Shown here in pieces: positions 53,199 to 63,699 of a DNA stretch of 64,000 nt. The translations under genes and the position numbers were made by a program. The stretch covers positions 1 through 64,000 of the forward strand of contig CAUJDF010000070.1 in the NCBI GenBank assembly GCA_963169045.1. The letters run 5' to 3'. Position 1 is the first letter of the stretch, and every line of letters begins with the position of its first letter. A model generated the notes under the pieces. It was not told the DNA's origin and searched no databases. It saw only the letters and a list, made by a program, of their open reading frames with translations. The DNA is from Myxococcota bacterium (lineage in GTDB: Bacteria; Myxococcota_A; Bradymonadia; UBA7976; UBA1532).

Positions 53199-53325
53199 GT
53201 CGTCGCGGCCCTCGGCCCCCCGGGCTGCGTTGGACCTCCTCCGCGTAGGGCAAGGCTACGCGTTCGTCGGCCCGCCTTGCCCGGCGGGCCGATGGCTCGC
53301 GCCTTCGGCGCGCGAACTTCGGGAC
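53199..53325. repeat. Interspersed 127-bp structured repeat, copy B
   Basis: Near-identical in length and sequence to 32374-32500. Here the internal arms are intact: GGGCAAGGC pairs with GCCTTGCCC, GGCCCGCC with GGCGGGCC, and CGCGCC with GGCGCG. A partial third copy of its right end (CGGGCCGATGGCTCGCGCCT and onward) lies at 53121-53166. Confidence 0.88.
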
Positions 53326-53345
53326 CGACCCACTAGACTGCGCGC

Positions 53346-54722
<1,377 letters not shown>

Positions 54723-54731
54723 GCGGCCGCA

Positions 54732-56711
54732 TCAAGGGGGGCACTCGCCGTTCGGGCGGCAGCGCGCCAGGCCCGCGCCCTCGTCGGTGCTCCAGCCCAC
54801 GTAGAGCGCGCCGGGGACGGGGACCAGCTCGGCCACCGCGCCGGGCGCGACGACGTGCTCCTCCATCAGGCGGAGGTCGGCCGAGAGGCGCAGGACGACC
54901 GCCGATCCGACGGTGAACGGGCTGCCGATGGGCCAGCCGCGGATGCCGCCGACGAGGAGGCCGCCGTCGTCGGTGGCGACGGCGGCGGTCAAGAGATCCA
55001 TGTGGCGGGTCGGGTTCCAGTCGAACTGCCGCGCGGCCCGACCGGAGCGCAGGTCGAAGCGGACGACGCGGCCGACGCCGTCGCCGTCGCCGGGCGCCTC
55101 GAAGCCGACGACGTCGACGTGGTCGCCGCGGAGCAGCACCCGGCGGCCCTCCGCCCAGCCTTCGCCGAGCAGCGACGGCGCCGCCGCCTGGAAGACCGCG
55201 TCGCAGCCGCAGGGCGGGACGACGCTGACGCAGCCCAGGTCGAAGGCGCGCAGGGCGAGGGCACCGTCGATCATGCCGGTCATGTAGACGCGCCGCCCCG
55301 GCACGTCGAGGGCCAGCCCGCGTCCGAGGCCGTGCCTCTCGGCGCCGGCGTTCCAGCCGCAGGCGCGGCCGGCGAGGTCGGCCGTGATCCCCCACCAGGC
55401 CCGTTGCTCCTCCCGGGCGTTGGCGGAGCCGCTCATCCAGACCGTGCCGCCCGGCGCCACCTCGATGTCGAAGACCTCGTCGAACGACGGGCTGCCCGTG
55501 AGCTGGGCCAGCCAGCGCGCCTGGAGGCCGGGCGCGGCGAGCCGGGCGACGAAGCCCTGGCCCGGGTCGCCGAGGGGCAGGCCCTCGAGGGTGCCGGCGA
55601 CGAGCAGGTCGCCCTCGGTCCACGCCAGCGCCGCGGAGGCGGAGCTGGCCTCGCCGGCGACGTCGAGCCGGACGTTCGCGATCTCGCCGCCGCAGGCGTC
55701 GAACGAGGCGACCCGCGCGTGCCCGCCGGCCCGGCCGGCGGCATAGACGCGCCCGTCCGGTCCGTGGAGCACGGCCGCGAGCGCGTCCATGCCGATGGCG
55801 CGGCGCCAGCGATCGGCGCAGCAGCGGTCGCCGCCGCAGATCTCGCCGGCGCCGCAGCATCCCTCGCCGCACGCGGCGCCGGTGCAGACGCACTGGCCGC
55901 GCGCGCAGGTGCGCCCCGGCTCGCAGAGGCCGCAGGTCCCGCCGCAGCCGTCGTCGCCGCAGGCGCGACCGCGGCAGTCCGGGACGCAGCGGCACTGCCC
56001 GCCCTCGCACTGCTCGCCGGCGCCGCAGGCGCCGCAGGTCCCGCCGCAGCCGTCGTCGCCGCAGGCGCGACCGCGGCAGTCCGGGACGCAGCGGCACTGC
56101 CCGCCCTCGCAGACGCGGCCCGCGTCGCAGGCGCCGCAGTCGGTGCCGCAGACCGGGTCGGGCCCGCAGACGCGGCCGCGGCAGTCGGGCACGCAGCGGC
56201 AGCGCCCGTCCTCGCAGCGGTGGCCGGCGGGGCAGGCGCCGCAGTCGGTGCCGCAGACGGGATCGGGCCCGCAGGTGCGCCCGTCGCAGTCGGCGCCGCC
56301 CGGGCACTGGTCGGGCACGGGCCGACAGTTGGCGCCGTCGCAGTAGTCGCCGGCGGGGCACTCGCCGCACCGGCCGCCGCAGCCGTCGGGACCGCAGGCG
56401 CGCCCGTCACACGCCGGCACGCAGGCGCAGGCGCCGTCGACGCAGTCGAACTGCTCCGGGCAACGGCCGCACGGCAGCCCGCACACGGGCTCCTCTCCGC
56501 ACTCGCGCTCGCCGCAGTCGCCCGCGGCCGGGCACGCCGGGACGAAGGCGTCGGGGCTTGGCGAGGCGTCGGACACCGACCCGGCCGCGTCGGCGGGCAC
56601 GGCGGCCGCGTCGCCGCCGCCGGCGTCGCCGGGCGCCTCAGGCTCGACCTTCGCGCAGCCGAGAAGGACGACCGAGACGAGAAGGCCCACGCTCCTTGCG
56701 CGCTGCGTCAT
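54732..56711 (-). CDS. Cys-rich repeat lipoprotein with C-terminal propeller-like domain
   Basis: 659 residues. Signal ending VVLLGC, an Asp/Ala linker, then about six Cys modules of the form CVPDCRGRACGDDGCGGTCG (residues about 60-300), two of them nearly identical at DNA level. The C-terminal 350 residues have repeated VYAAGRAG, LLVAGTLEG, VWMSGSAN, VYMTGMID and GGLLVGGIRG blades of a beta-propeller. GGGGAGG precedes the ATG at 56711, preferred over 56741. Surface location likely; role unknown. Confidence 0.8.
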   Translation of the reverse strand: MTQRARSVGLLVSVVLLGCAKVEPEAPGDAGGGDAAAVPADAAGSVSDASPSPDAFVPACPAAGDCGERECGEEPVCGLPCGRCPEQFDCVDGACACVPACDGRACGPDGCGGRCGECPAGDYCDGANCRPVPDQCPGGADCDGRTCGPDPVCGTDCGACPAGHRCEDGRCRCVPDCRGRVCGPDPVCGTDCGACDAGRVCEGGQCRCVPDCRGRACGDDGCGGTCGACGAGEQCEGGQCRCVPDCRGRACGDDGCGGTCGLCEPGRTCARGQCVCTGAACGEGCCGAGEICGGDRCCADRWRRAIGMDALAAVLHGPDGRVYAAGRAGGHARVASFDACGGEIANVRLDVAGEASSASAALAWTEGDLLVAGTLEGLPLGDPGQGFVARLAAPGLQARWLAQLTGSPSFDEVFDIEVAPGGTVWMSGSANAREEQRAWWGITADLAGRACGWNAGAERHGLGRGLALDVPGRRVYMTGMIDGALALRAFDLGCVSVVPPCGCDAVFQAAAPSLLGEGWAEGRRVLLRGDHVDVVGFEAPGDGDGVGRVVRFDLRSGRAARQFDWNPTRHMDLLTAAVATDDGGLLVGGIRGWPIGSPFTVGSAVVLRLSADLRLMEEHVVAPGAVAELVPVPGALYVGWSTDEGAGLARCRPNGECPP

Positions 56712-56779
56712 CCACCTCCCCACGGCGCACCGTCGGGCCATCGTAGCAAACGGGAGGAGCGCCGCCGGGATCGGCAGGC

Positions 56780-57943
56780 TCAGCGGTAGGCTTGCCGCAG
56801 CGCGTCGAGCATCCCCTCGGCGTCGCAGCCCTGCCGGCAGCGTTCACTCACGACGGCGCGGGCCGCCCAGGCCCGGGCGCGGTAGTGTTCATTGACGTCG
56901 CTGTCCCAGGCGCGCGCGTGGTTGCCCTGGCATGCATCGCCCCACGCGTCGGTCAAGCCGCGCTCGCCTACGCGCGCGAGACACTCGGCCTCGGTCTCGC
57001 GACCCATCGCGTCCCGGTAGCTGCAGTACTCGGTGCGGTGCAGCGAGTTGATGCGGCAGTAGCAGCCGGTCGAGCAGCCCTCGGTGACCCCGTGGCGGAA
57101 GGGGTAGGTGATGTGTCCGTCGCCCATGTTCTTGATGATCCCACCCTCCAGCGGGAAGATGCGCGACGACTGGTTCATGGTCTGTCGCGCCATGATGCGC
57201 AGGCCCTCGACCCAGGTGCGGCGGTCCGTCTCGCGCAGCGCGTCGAAGGCCGGGATGACACCCGCGGCGTCGATGATCCAGCGCGCCACGCGCCGCGGCG
57301 GGGGGTTGGCGACCACGACCCGGGCCGACAGCGGACCGGCGGCGTAGTCGCAGCGCTGGGCGGGGTGCGGCCAGCCCCGGTGCTCCACCGGCACGCAGTC
57401 GCCCTCGACGTAGGGGCGGGCGTCGAGCTCGTCGACGAGGGCGCGGGGGATGTCCTCGATGGGCGCCGCGCAGCGGTCGGGCACGCCCCGCGGCATCCAG
57501 TCGCAGGTGGTGGCGCAGCGCTCGACGGGCACGCGTTGCCCGTCGCGGCAGGTGTAGAGGACCTGCGGATCGCCGCCCACGCCGTTGCCGCCGCAGACGC
57601 GGCCGCCGTCGCGATTGCACGGACCGATGGCGCCCGCGTCGGGCGGCGACGCGGCGTCGGGCGCCGGCGCGGCGTCGGGCGCCAGCGCGGCGTCGGGCGC
57701 CAGCGCGGCGTCGGGCGGCGACGCGGCGTCGGGCGGCGACGCGGCGTCGGGCGCCGGCGCGGCGTCGGGCGCCGGCGCGGCGTCGGGCCGGCGTGCGCCG
57801 TCGGGCGCCGGCGTCGTGCCGTCCGCGGACGAGCGCATGTCGGCGGCGTCGGCGGCGCCCTCGGGCCCGTCGGTCTCGGCGCAGCCGGCGAGCAGGAGCA
57901 ACCCGACGATCGCGCGACGCCTCCAGGTTTGGCGTGTGTTCAT
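56780..57943 (-). CDS. Lipoprotein with long Ala/Pro/Asp repeat linker
   Basis: 387 residues from the ATG at 57943 (signal ending LLLLAGC). The linker (about 35-110) is built of DAAPAPDAASPPDAA units encoded by direct repeats in 57640-57800. The globular part is Cys-rich with TCRDGQRVPVERCATTCDW, EGDCVPVEHRGWPHPAQRCDY, and a C-terminal segment with GCSTGCYCRINSLHRTEYC. No enzyme family recognised. The ribosome site is weak. Confidence 0.72.
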   Translation of the reverse strand: MNTRQTWRRRAIVGLLLLAGCAETDGPEGAADAADMRSSADGTTPAPDGARRPDAAPAPDAAPAPDAASPPDAASPPDAALAPDAALAPDAAPAPDAASPPDAGAIGPCNRDGGRVCGGNGVGGDPQVLYTCRDGQRVPVERCATTCDWMPRGVPDRCAAPIEDIPRALVDELDARPYVEGDCVPVEHRGWPHPAQRCDYAAGPLSARVVVANPPPRRVARWIIDAAGVIPAFDALRETDRRTWVEGLRIMARQTMNQSSRIFPLEGGIIKNMGDGHITYPFRHGVTEGCSTGCYCRINSLHRTEYCSYRDAMGRETEAECLARVGERGLTDAWGDACQGNHARAWDSDVNEHYRARAWAARAVVSERCRQGCDAEGMLDALRQAYR

Positions 57944-58057
57944 CACAGTGATCGTCAGGCTCGCGCCGACGGCAGTCAACGCGTGGCGAGCGCCCGCGAC
58001 GCTCGTCACCACGTAGGTTCCCATTCGCCCGCCATCCACCCGCGGCCTCCTGTTCCA

Positions 58058-58108
58058 GGTTCCGGAATCGAGGAACCGAGCAATCCAACTTCACGAACGA
58101 AGTTGGAT
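58058..58108. promoter_or_regulatory. Two dyads in the divergent promoter region
   Basis: GGTTCC...GGAACC (58058-58077) and a perfect ten-base inverted repeat ATCCAACTTC-ACGAAC-GAAGTTGGAT (58083-58108) lie between a lipoprotein gene and the TPR/binding-protein/kinase operon. The second is unusually AT-rich for this DNA and could be an operator or a hairpin. Confidence 0.5.
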
Positions 58109-58209
58109 CAGCACCGGCGACGACCACCGCATTTCACGCTTCCTTGACCCTGCGGGAGAGCGGCGCATACGATCCGCCGGCGTTCGCAGGCATCGTGGGG
58201 GACTGGAAT

Positions 58210-58956
58210 ATGCGGCGGTCGTTGGGCCTCGTCCTCGCGCTGGCGGGCGCGCTCCCCACGGGAGCCGCCGCGCAGGACGCGCCCGCGGCGGTCGACGTCG
58301 AGGCGCTGGCGCGCCGCGCGAGCGAGCTCTACAAGGCGGAGCAGTACACCGAGGCGGTGTCGGTCTATCTGCAGGCGTGGCAGGCCGCGCCCGCCGCCGC
58401 CCTGCTCTACAACGTCGCGCACATCTACGACCGCAAGCTCGGCGAGCGCGAGCTGGCCATCGATTTCTATCGCAAGTACATCACGTCGCCCGACGCCGAT
58501 CCGACGGCGGTGGCGCGCGCGACGGAGCGCATCCAGGTGCTCAAGCAGCAGCAGGCCGAGGCCGCCGCGGCCCCGAAGCCGGCGCCGGTCGTGACGGCGC
58601 CGCCCCCGGACCCGCCACCCGTCGTCACCCAGCCGGCCGAGCCGCCGTCGGGCCGCCGCCGCGCCGTCGGGTGGATCCTCGCCGGCACCGGCACCGCGCT
58701 CCTCGCCGGCGGCGGCGTGCTCGGCTACGTGGCGCGCACCGACGCCGACGCCTTCGCCGACAGCACCGATCTCGACGAGAAGCGCAGTCACCGCGACAGC
58801 GGCCAGTCCAAGGCGCTCGCCGCCGACGTGATGATGGGCGTCGGCCTGGCCGCGGGCATCACCGGGGCCGTCCTGTTGCTCATCGGCGACGACGCCCCCG
58901 CGCCGGTGACCGTCGGCGCCGGGCCCGGCTTCCTCGTGATCGGAGGCTCGCTGTGA
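58210..58956 (+). CDS. Periplasmic TPR protein with C-terminal membrane segments
   Basis: 248 residues. Signal peptide ending GAAAQ, two tetratricopeptide repeats (about 35-115: ASELYKAEQYTEAVSVYLQAWQAAP; LLYNVAHIYDRKLGERELAIDFYRKY), a Pro-rich linker, then two transmembrane segments (AVGWILAGTGTALLAGGGVLGYV; VMMGVGLAAGITGAVLLLIG). This architecture is common in Myxococcota beside Ser/Thr kinases. Its stop overlaps the next GTG (GTGA). Confidence 0.82.
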   Translation: MRRSLGLVLALAGALPTGAAAQDAPAAVDVEALARRASELYKAEQYTEAVSVYLQAWQAAPAAALLYNVAHIYDRKLGERELAIDFYRKYITSPDADPTAVARATERIQVLKQQQAEAAAAPKPAPVVTAPPPDPPPVVTQPAEPPSGRRRAVGWILAGTGTALLAGGGVLGYVARTDADAFADSTDLDEKRSHRDSGQSKALAADVMMGVGLAAGITGAVLLLIGDDAPAPVTVGAGPGFLVIGGSL

Positions 58957-60461
58957 AGCGGCTCGCGCTCGCGGCGCTGCTGGCCGGCTGCTCGTTCACG
59001 CTCGACTTCGAGGACGAGTGCGCCGCCACCGACGACTGCGCCGCCGGGCTCTCCTGCGTCGGCGGCCTGTGCGTCGGCGGCGGCGGCGGCAGCGACGTGA
59101 CGAGCGCCGACTGCCCGACGGTCTACGGCGTCCCGGCGGCGCGCGCCCGCGACGCCGACGTCGTCCTCATCGGCACGCTGCTGCCCGCCACCGGTCAGCT
59201 CGCCGAGTACGGTCCGCCGATGGAGCGCGCCGTCTACCTGGCCGTCGACGAGATCAACCAGAGCGGCGGCATCAACGGCAAGACGCTGGCCGTGCTCTCC
59301 TGCGACGACGGCAGCACCGACGAGGTGAAGTCGATCGCCGCGGCGAAGCACCTCGTCGACACCGTCGGCGTGAAGGCGATCATCGGCTCGGCGGCGAGCT
59401 CGCTGACGATCAAGGTCTTCAACGACGTCGCCAAACCCGCGGGCGTGCTGATGATCTCGCCCGCGTCGACCTCGCCGGCGATCACCGACCTGCCCGACGG
59501 CAACCTGCTCTGGCGCACCGTGCCGAGCGACGCCATCCAGGGCGCGGCCATCGCCGCCCACGTCATCGCCGAGGGCCACACGAAGGTCGCCGTCGTCAAC
59601 CGCGACGACACGTACGGCAACGGCCTGCAGGAGGCCATCCGCAACGGGCTGTGCAAGCAGGACCGCTGCGGCGAGGCCCACTACCTGCCGCAGCGCTACG
59701 ATCCCACGCCCGAGAAGTTCCAGGAGCCGCAGTCGCGCGCGCTCGTGCGGCTGCAGGACTTCGCGCCGGACGTCGTCGTGCTCGTGGGCTTCCTCGACGA
59801 CGGCATCCACTTCCTGAAGCTCGCGGCGACGGCGGGGCTGAACAAGTTCATCCTGACCGACGGCATGAAGGACGCGCGCGTCGTCGCCGAGGTGCCCGAC
59901 ACGGCGCTCGTCGGCGGCATCCTCGGCACCGCGCCCGCCGATCCGCAGGGCGAGAACTACCGCGCGTTCACGTTCCGCTTCCGCAGCAAGTGGGACGCCG
60001 ATCCCGGCGCCTACACGGCCAACGCGTACGACGCGGCCTACGCGATCGGCTACGCGCTCGGCGCGCTCGACGGCCGCTTCCCGATCACCGGGGGCGCCAT
60101 CGCCGGCCAGCTGCGCCGCCTGTCGTCCGGGCGCACGCGCATCAACGTCGGCGGCACCGACTTCAACCGCGGCGTGCAGACGCTGCGGCGCGGCGGCGAG
60201 GCGACGATCGACATCGAGGGCGCGTCGGGCTCGCTGAACTTCGACGGCGCGCGCGGCGAGGCGCAGGCGAACATCGAGGGCTGGCGCTTCGATGCCGCCG
60301 GCCAGCGCGTCCGCTCGATCGGCCTGCTGTACCTCGCCGACGGCACCTACGTGCCGCCGATGGCGGAGACGCCGCCCGACGCGGGGGGGCCCGAGCCCGA
60401 CGCGGCCGCCCCGGAGCCCGACGCGGGCGTCACCGACGCCGCGCCGCCCGCCGACCAGTGA
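58953..60461 (+). CDS. LivJ-like ABC-type substrate-binding lipoprotein
   Basis: 502 residues. Lipoprotein signal ending LLAGC, a short Cys-rich region (CAATDDCAAGLSCVGGLC), then a type I periplasmic-binding fold of the branched-chain amino acid class (about 65-440): IGTLLPATGQLAEYGPPMERAV, INQSGGINGKTLAVLSCDDG, GVLMISPASTSPAITD, VAVVNRDDTYGNGL. A Pro/Asp tail ends the protein. No ABC permease or ATPase is adjacent, so a sensing role is more likely than transport. GTGA overlaps join it to both neighbours. Confidence 0.88.
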   Translation: MKRLALAALLAGCSFTLDFEDECAATDDCAAGLSCVGGLCVGGGGGSDVTSADCPTVYGVPAARARDADVVLIGTLLPATGQLAEYGPPMERAVYLAVDEINQSGGINGKTLAVLSCDDGSTDEVKSIAAAKHLVDTVGVKAIIGSAASSLTIKVFNDVAKPAGVLMISPASTSPAITDLPDGNLLWRTVPSDAIQGAAIAAHVIAEGHTKVAVVNRDDTYGNGLQEAIRNGLCKQDRCGEAHYLPQRYDPTPEKFQEPQSRALVRLQDFAPDVVVLVGFLDDGIHFLKLAATAGLNKFILTDGMKDARVVAEVPDTALVGGILGTAPADPQGENYRAFTFRFRSKWDADPGAYTANAYDAAYAIGYALGALDGRFPITGGAIAGQLRRLSSGRTRINVGGTDFNRGVQTLRRGGEATIDIEGASGSLNFDGARGEAQANIEGWRFDAAGQRVRSIGLLYLADGTYVPPMAETPPDAGGPEPDAAAPEPDAGVTDAAPPADQ

Positions 60462-62176
60462 CCACCTGGATCTGCGCCCGCTGCCGGACCCGCTTCGACC
60501 ACAAGGTCCTGCGGTGTCCGCACGACGGCAAGCGCGTGGTCGAGGACCTGTCGGGCGTCACGATCGCCGGCCGCTACGAGCTGCGCGAGCTCGTGGGCAT
60601 CGGCGGCATGGACGGCACCGTCTGGAAGGCCTGGCAGACGTCGACGCACCGCGCCGTCGCCGTGAAGCTGCTGCCCGCCGGCGACGACGCGGCCAACATG
60701 CGCTTCGACCGCGGCGCGCGCATCGCCTCGAACCTGAACCACCCGCACATCACGATCGTCCACGACAACGGCCGCACCGAGGACGGGAAGCTGTTCCTCG
60801 TGATGGAGCTGCTCGAGGGGCAGTCGCTCCACCGCATGCTGAAGGACGGCGCGGGCCTGCCGCTCGAGGTCGCGCTGCACGTCGCCGACCAGACGCTGCG
60901 CGCGCTCGAGCACGCCCACAAACAGCGCGTCGCCCACCGGGACCTCAAGCCGGGCAACCTGTTCCTCGTGCAGAAGAACGACGACCCGCACTTCGTGAAG
61001 GTCCTCGACTTCGGCATCGCCAAGTACGTCGCCGACGACGCCGACGGGGCCGACCTGCGCCACGAGGTGACCGAGGAGCGCCAGATCTGCGGGACGCCGC
61101 ACTACATGGCGCCCGAGCAGATCATGATGGGGCAGGTCGACGGCCGCACCGACCTGTACGCGCTCGGCGTGGTGCTCTTCCGCATGATCACCGGCCGCCT
61201 GCCGTTCGAGAGCAAGGAGCACCACGAGCTCTTCCGCATGCACCTGAACCAGGAGCCGCCGCGGTTCTCGCAGGTGCGGCCCGATCTCGACGTGCCCGGC
61301 GCCGTCGAGGACGCCGTCCGCACGGCGCTCGCGAAGCTGCCGGAGCAGCGCTTCGCCGACGCGGCCGAGATGCGGCGCGCGCTGCGGCAGGTGCGGCACG
61401 GGATGGGCATCTTCTCGGGCGACGACGACTCGCTGAGCCTGGCGGCGGTGTCGTGGCCGAACGCGGCCTCGATCGACTTCAAGCCGTCGCCGAAGCCGGC
61501 GGCGCCGCCGAAGCGCGCCCGGGCGCTGCCCGTGGTCGCCGTCGCGCTGCTGGCGCTCGGCGGCGCGTTGTGGGCGCTGTGGCCGTCGCCCGAGGCGCCG
61601 CCGCCCGCGCCGCCCGCGCCGCCGCCGCCGACGGCCCCCGCGGCGCCCGCGAGCGTGCCGCTGAAGCTCGCCAGCGCGCCCGAGGGCGCGGTGGTCTTCG
61701 TCGACGGGGCGCGCGCGGGCCTGACGCCGGTGCAGCTCGACCTCGCGCCGGGGCGGCACACGCTGCGGTTCGAACGCGAGGGACACCTCGCGGCGACGCT
61801 GGACGTCGACGTGCCCGCCCAGGCCCCGCCGGAGGGCCTCGAGCGGACGGTGACGCTCGAACCGGAGCCGCCCGCCGCGCCGCCGAGCGCCCCTGCGCCG
61901 GCGACCGTCGCGCGTCCGGCCTTGGCGGCGCCGCGGCCCGCGGCGCCGGTGAACGCCCCCGCCGCCCCGCCGCCCCGGCCCGCGGCGCCGGCGAGCCAGC
62001 CCGTCACCCTGCTCGACGGCGCGCCGACGCCGCCGCCGGCCCCCCGGCCCGCCGCCGCCGCGAAGCCCGCGGCCATCCATCTGCTCGACGACCCCGACGG
62101 CGCGCCCGCGAAGGCCGCGCCGGCGCCCGCGCCCCGCCCCGCCCCCGCCGGCGCGAAGATCGACCTGCTCGAGTAG
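60458..62176 (+). CDS. Ser/Thr protein kinase with zinc ribbon, membrane segment and PEGA domain
   Basis: 572 residues. An N-terminal zinc ribbon (C6, C9, C20) precedes a kinase domain (about 38-310): glycine-rich loop VGIGGMDGTVWKA with one extra residue compared with the usual G-x-G-x2-G-x-V, K70 in AVAVKLL, HRDLKPGN (about 160), DFGIAK and GTPHYMAPEQ. A transmembrane helix (about 350-372) is followed by a PEGA domain (APEGAVVFVDGARAGLTPVQLDL) and a Pro/Ala tail outside the cytoplasm. The last gene of the three-gene operon; it may be controlled by the binding protein (inference). Confidence 0.9.
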   Translation: MTTWICARCRTRFDHKVLRCPHDGKRVVEDLSGVTIAGRYELRELVGIGGMDGTVWKAWQTSTHRAVAVKLLPAGDDAANMRFDRGARIASNLNHPHITIVHDNGRTEDGKLFLVMELLEGQSLHRMLKDGAGLPLEVALHVADQTLRALEHAHKQRVAHRDLKPGNLFLVQKNDDPHFVKVLDFGIAKYVADDADGADLRHEVTEERQICGTPHYMAPEQIMMGQVDGRTDLYALGVVLFRMITGRLPFESKEHHELFRMHLNQEPPRFSQVRPDLDVPGAVEDAVRTALAKLPEQRFADAAEMRRALRQVRHGMGIFSGDDDSLSLAAVSWPNAASIDFKPSPKPAAPPKRARALPVVAVALLALGGALWALWPSPEAPPPAPPAPPPPTAPAAPASVPLKLASAPEGAVVFVDGARAGLTPVQLDLAPGRHTLRFEREGHLAATLDVDVPAQAPPEGLERTVTLEPEPPAAPPSAPAPATVARPALAAPRPAAPVNAPAAPPPRPAAPASQPVTLLDGAPTPPPAPRPAAAAKPAAIHLLDDPDGAPAKAAPAPAPRPAPAGAKIDLLE

Positions 62177-62353
62177 TGTGAACGCGCGGCTCGCGGTCTG
62201 TGGCGCGGCGTTCACACGCGCTCCGCGAGGCGGAGCGCGGCCACGGTCGCCTCCAGGAGCCGCGGCAGTGGTTTCCGCAGGAAACCGCGGGAGCCGCCCG
62301 TCGAGGCGAAGCGGAGCGCGCCCACGGTCGTCTCCAGGAGCGGCGGCAGTGGT
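62176..62353. repeat. Inverted and direct repeats downstream of the kinase gene
   Basis: GTGTGAACGC (62176-62185) and GCGTTCACAC (62208-62217) form a ten-base dyad starting at the last base of the stop codon. A 43-bp direct repeat with three differences lies at 62230-62272 and 62311-62353, and GGTTTCC-GCA-GGAAACC (62270-62286) forms a hairpin between them. The dyad may terminate the kinase operon. Confidence 0.6.
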
Positions 62354-62444
62354 CTGACCCGGTGCCGCCCCGCGAGACGCGTCGCCTGCAACGGGTGGCA
62401 CGCCCCGTGCTCACCTCCGAGACGACGCCGTGCCCGGAGGAAAC

Positions 62445-63089
62445 ATGTTGGTCCGCCTGTCCATCCCGCTGCTCGCCGTGACCCTCGCCGCCCCGGCGCT
62501 GGCGCACCCCCCCGAGTGGGAGGCGCACCCGTTCCAGCTCGGGCCGCGCCTCGGGCACCTGCGGCTGACCGACGTCGAGACCGACGAGGAGCTCGACCTC
62601 GGCGGCTTCGGCGCCTACCTGCGCTGGCGCATCTCGCGGCGGTTCGCGCTCGAGGGATCGTTCGACCTCTTCGCCGCCGAGCAGCGCTGGGACGAGGAGG
62701 CCGGCGAGGGCACCGTGACCCGGGTGACCGTGCCGATGATGGTCTCCGGGCTCTTCCATCTGTTCCCCGAGGGTGACTTCCAGCTGTACGGCCTCCTCGG
62801 CCTCGGCGTGGCCGGGCATGCCATCGCGTACCGCGAGCTCGGCGAGCAGCTCAGCTTCCCGTCGCCCGTCTTCCAGCTCGGCCTCGGCGCGCGCCTGCAG
62901 GTGAGCCCGAACGTGATCCTCGACGCCTCCATCCGCGGCCTCACGCTGAACCAGCGCGCCGACGAGATGGAGCGCGAGCCCCTGCCCGAGGGCGCCACCG
63001 CCGCCGGCCCCGTCGACTACCGGCCGCGCGACGGCGACCGCCAGATCTCCGGCGGCATGCTCACCGTGGGCGTCCTCATCGGCATGTAG
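62445..63089 (+). CDS. Outer-membrane beta-barrel protein
   Basis: 214 residues. Signal peptide ending APALA, then alternating amphipathic strands (FQLGPRLGHLRLTD; FGAYLRWRISRRFALEGSFDLF; FQLYGLLGLGVAG; FQLGLGARLQVSPNVILDASI) of an eight-stranded OmpA/OmpX-like barrel, ending GGMLTVGVLIGM. GGAGG lies five bases before the ATG at 62445. Function beyond the barrel not recognised. Confidence 0.8.
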   Translation: MLVRLSIPLLAVTLAAPALAHPPEWEAHPFQLGPRLGHLRLTDVETDEELDLGGFGAYLRWRISRRFALEGSFDLFAAEQRWDEEAGEGTVTRVTVPMMVSGLFHLFPEGDFQLYGLLGLGVAGHAIAYRELGEQLSFPSPVFQLGLGARLQVSPNVILDASIRGLTLNQRADEMEREPLPEGATAAGPVDYRPRDGDRQISGGMLTVGVLIGM

Positions 63090-63133
63090 CCTCCATTCGA
63101 CGGCACGCCGCCGGTCGTGGTATGGGGGGCGCG

Positions 63134-63640
63134 ATGACCGCCCAAAAGCGCCTGCTGACGCTCTTCGCCTTCGCCGCGCCGGTGTTCGTGCTCGACCTGC
63201 TGCTCAAGCACTGGGTGCTCGACCACATGGCGTTCCGCGCGACGATCCCGCTGCTCGACGGCTGGTTCGCGCTGACGCACGCGCGCAACGAGGGCGCCGC
63301 GTGGAGCATGCTCGCCGGCCAGAAGTGGCTGCTCGTGACGTTCGCCGTCGTCGCGTCGGGCGCGATCATCTGGCACGCGTCGAAGGCGAAGACGGCGAAG
63401 CCCACCTACATCGCCGCGCTGGGCCTGCTGCTCGGCGGCGCCGTCGGCAACCTCGTCGACCGCCTGCGCTGGGGCTGGGTGGTCGACATGTTCGACCTGC
63501 AGAACGGCAGCGGGAAGAACGTCTTCCCGATCTTCAACGTCGCCGACATCGCCATCAACGTGGGCGTCGGCCTGCTGCTGCTCCTGTCGTTCATCGAGGC
63601 GCGCCGCGAGAAGCGCGCGAAGGCCGCGCAGCGCGCCTGA
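63134..63640 (+). CDS. lspA: Lipoprotein signal peptidase (signal peptidase II)
   Basis: 168 residues with four transmembrane helices. The catalytic Asp pair lies in GNLVDRLRWGWVVDMFD and FNVADIAINVG, the two conserved LspA blocks, and ALTHARNEGAAWSM is the conserved N-terminal block. It cleaves prolipoproteins before the lipidated Cys in the inner membrane. The ATG at 63134 is preferred for its GGGGGG upstream. It serves the unusually many lipoproteins encoded nearby and elsewhere. Confidence 0.95.
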   Translation: MTAQKRLLTLFAFAAPVFVLDLLLKHWVLDHMAFRATIPLLDGWFALTHARNEGAAWSMLAGQKWLLVTFAVVASGAIIWHASKAKTAKPTYIAALGLLLGGAVGNLVDRLRWGWVVDMFDLQNGSGKNVFPIFNVADIAINVGVGLLLLLSFIEARREKRAKAAQRA

Positions 63641-63699
63641 ACGTTGTCGCGCATCCGTCGTTTCGCTTACGCTCCGCCCCCGAAGAAGGGGGACAGCCG

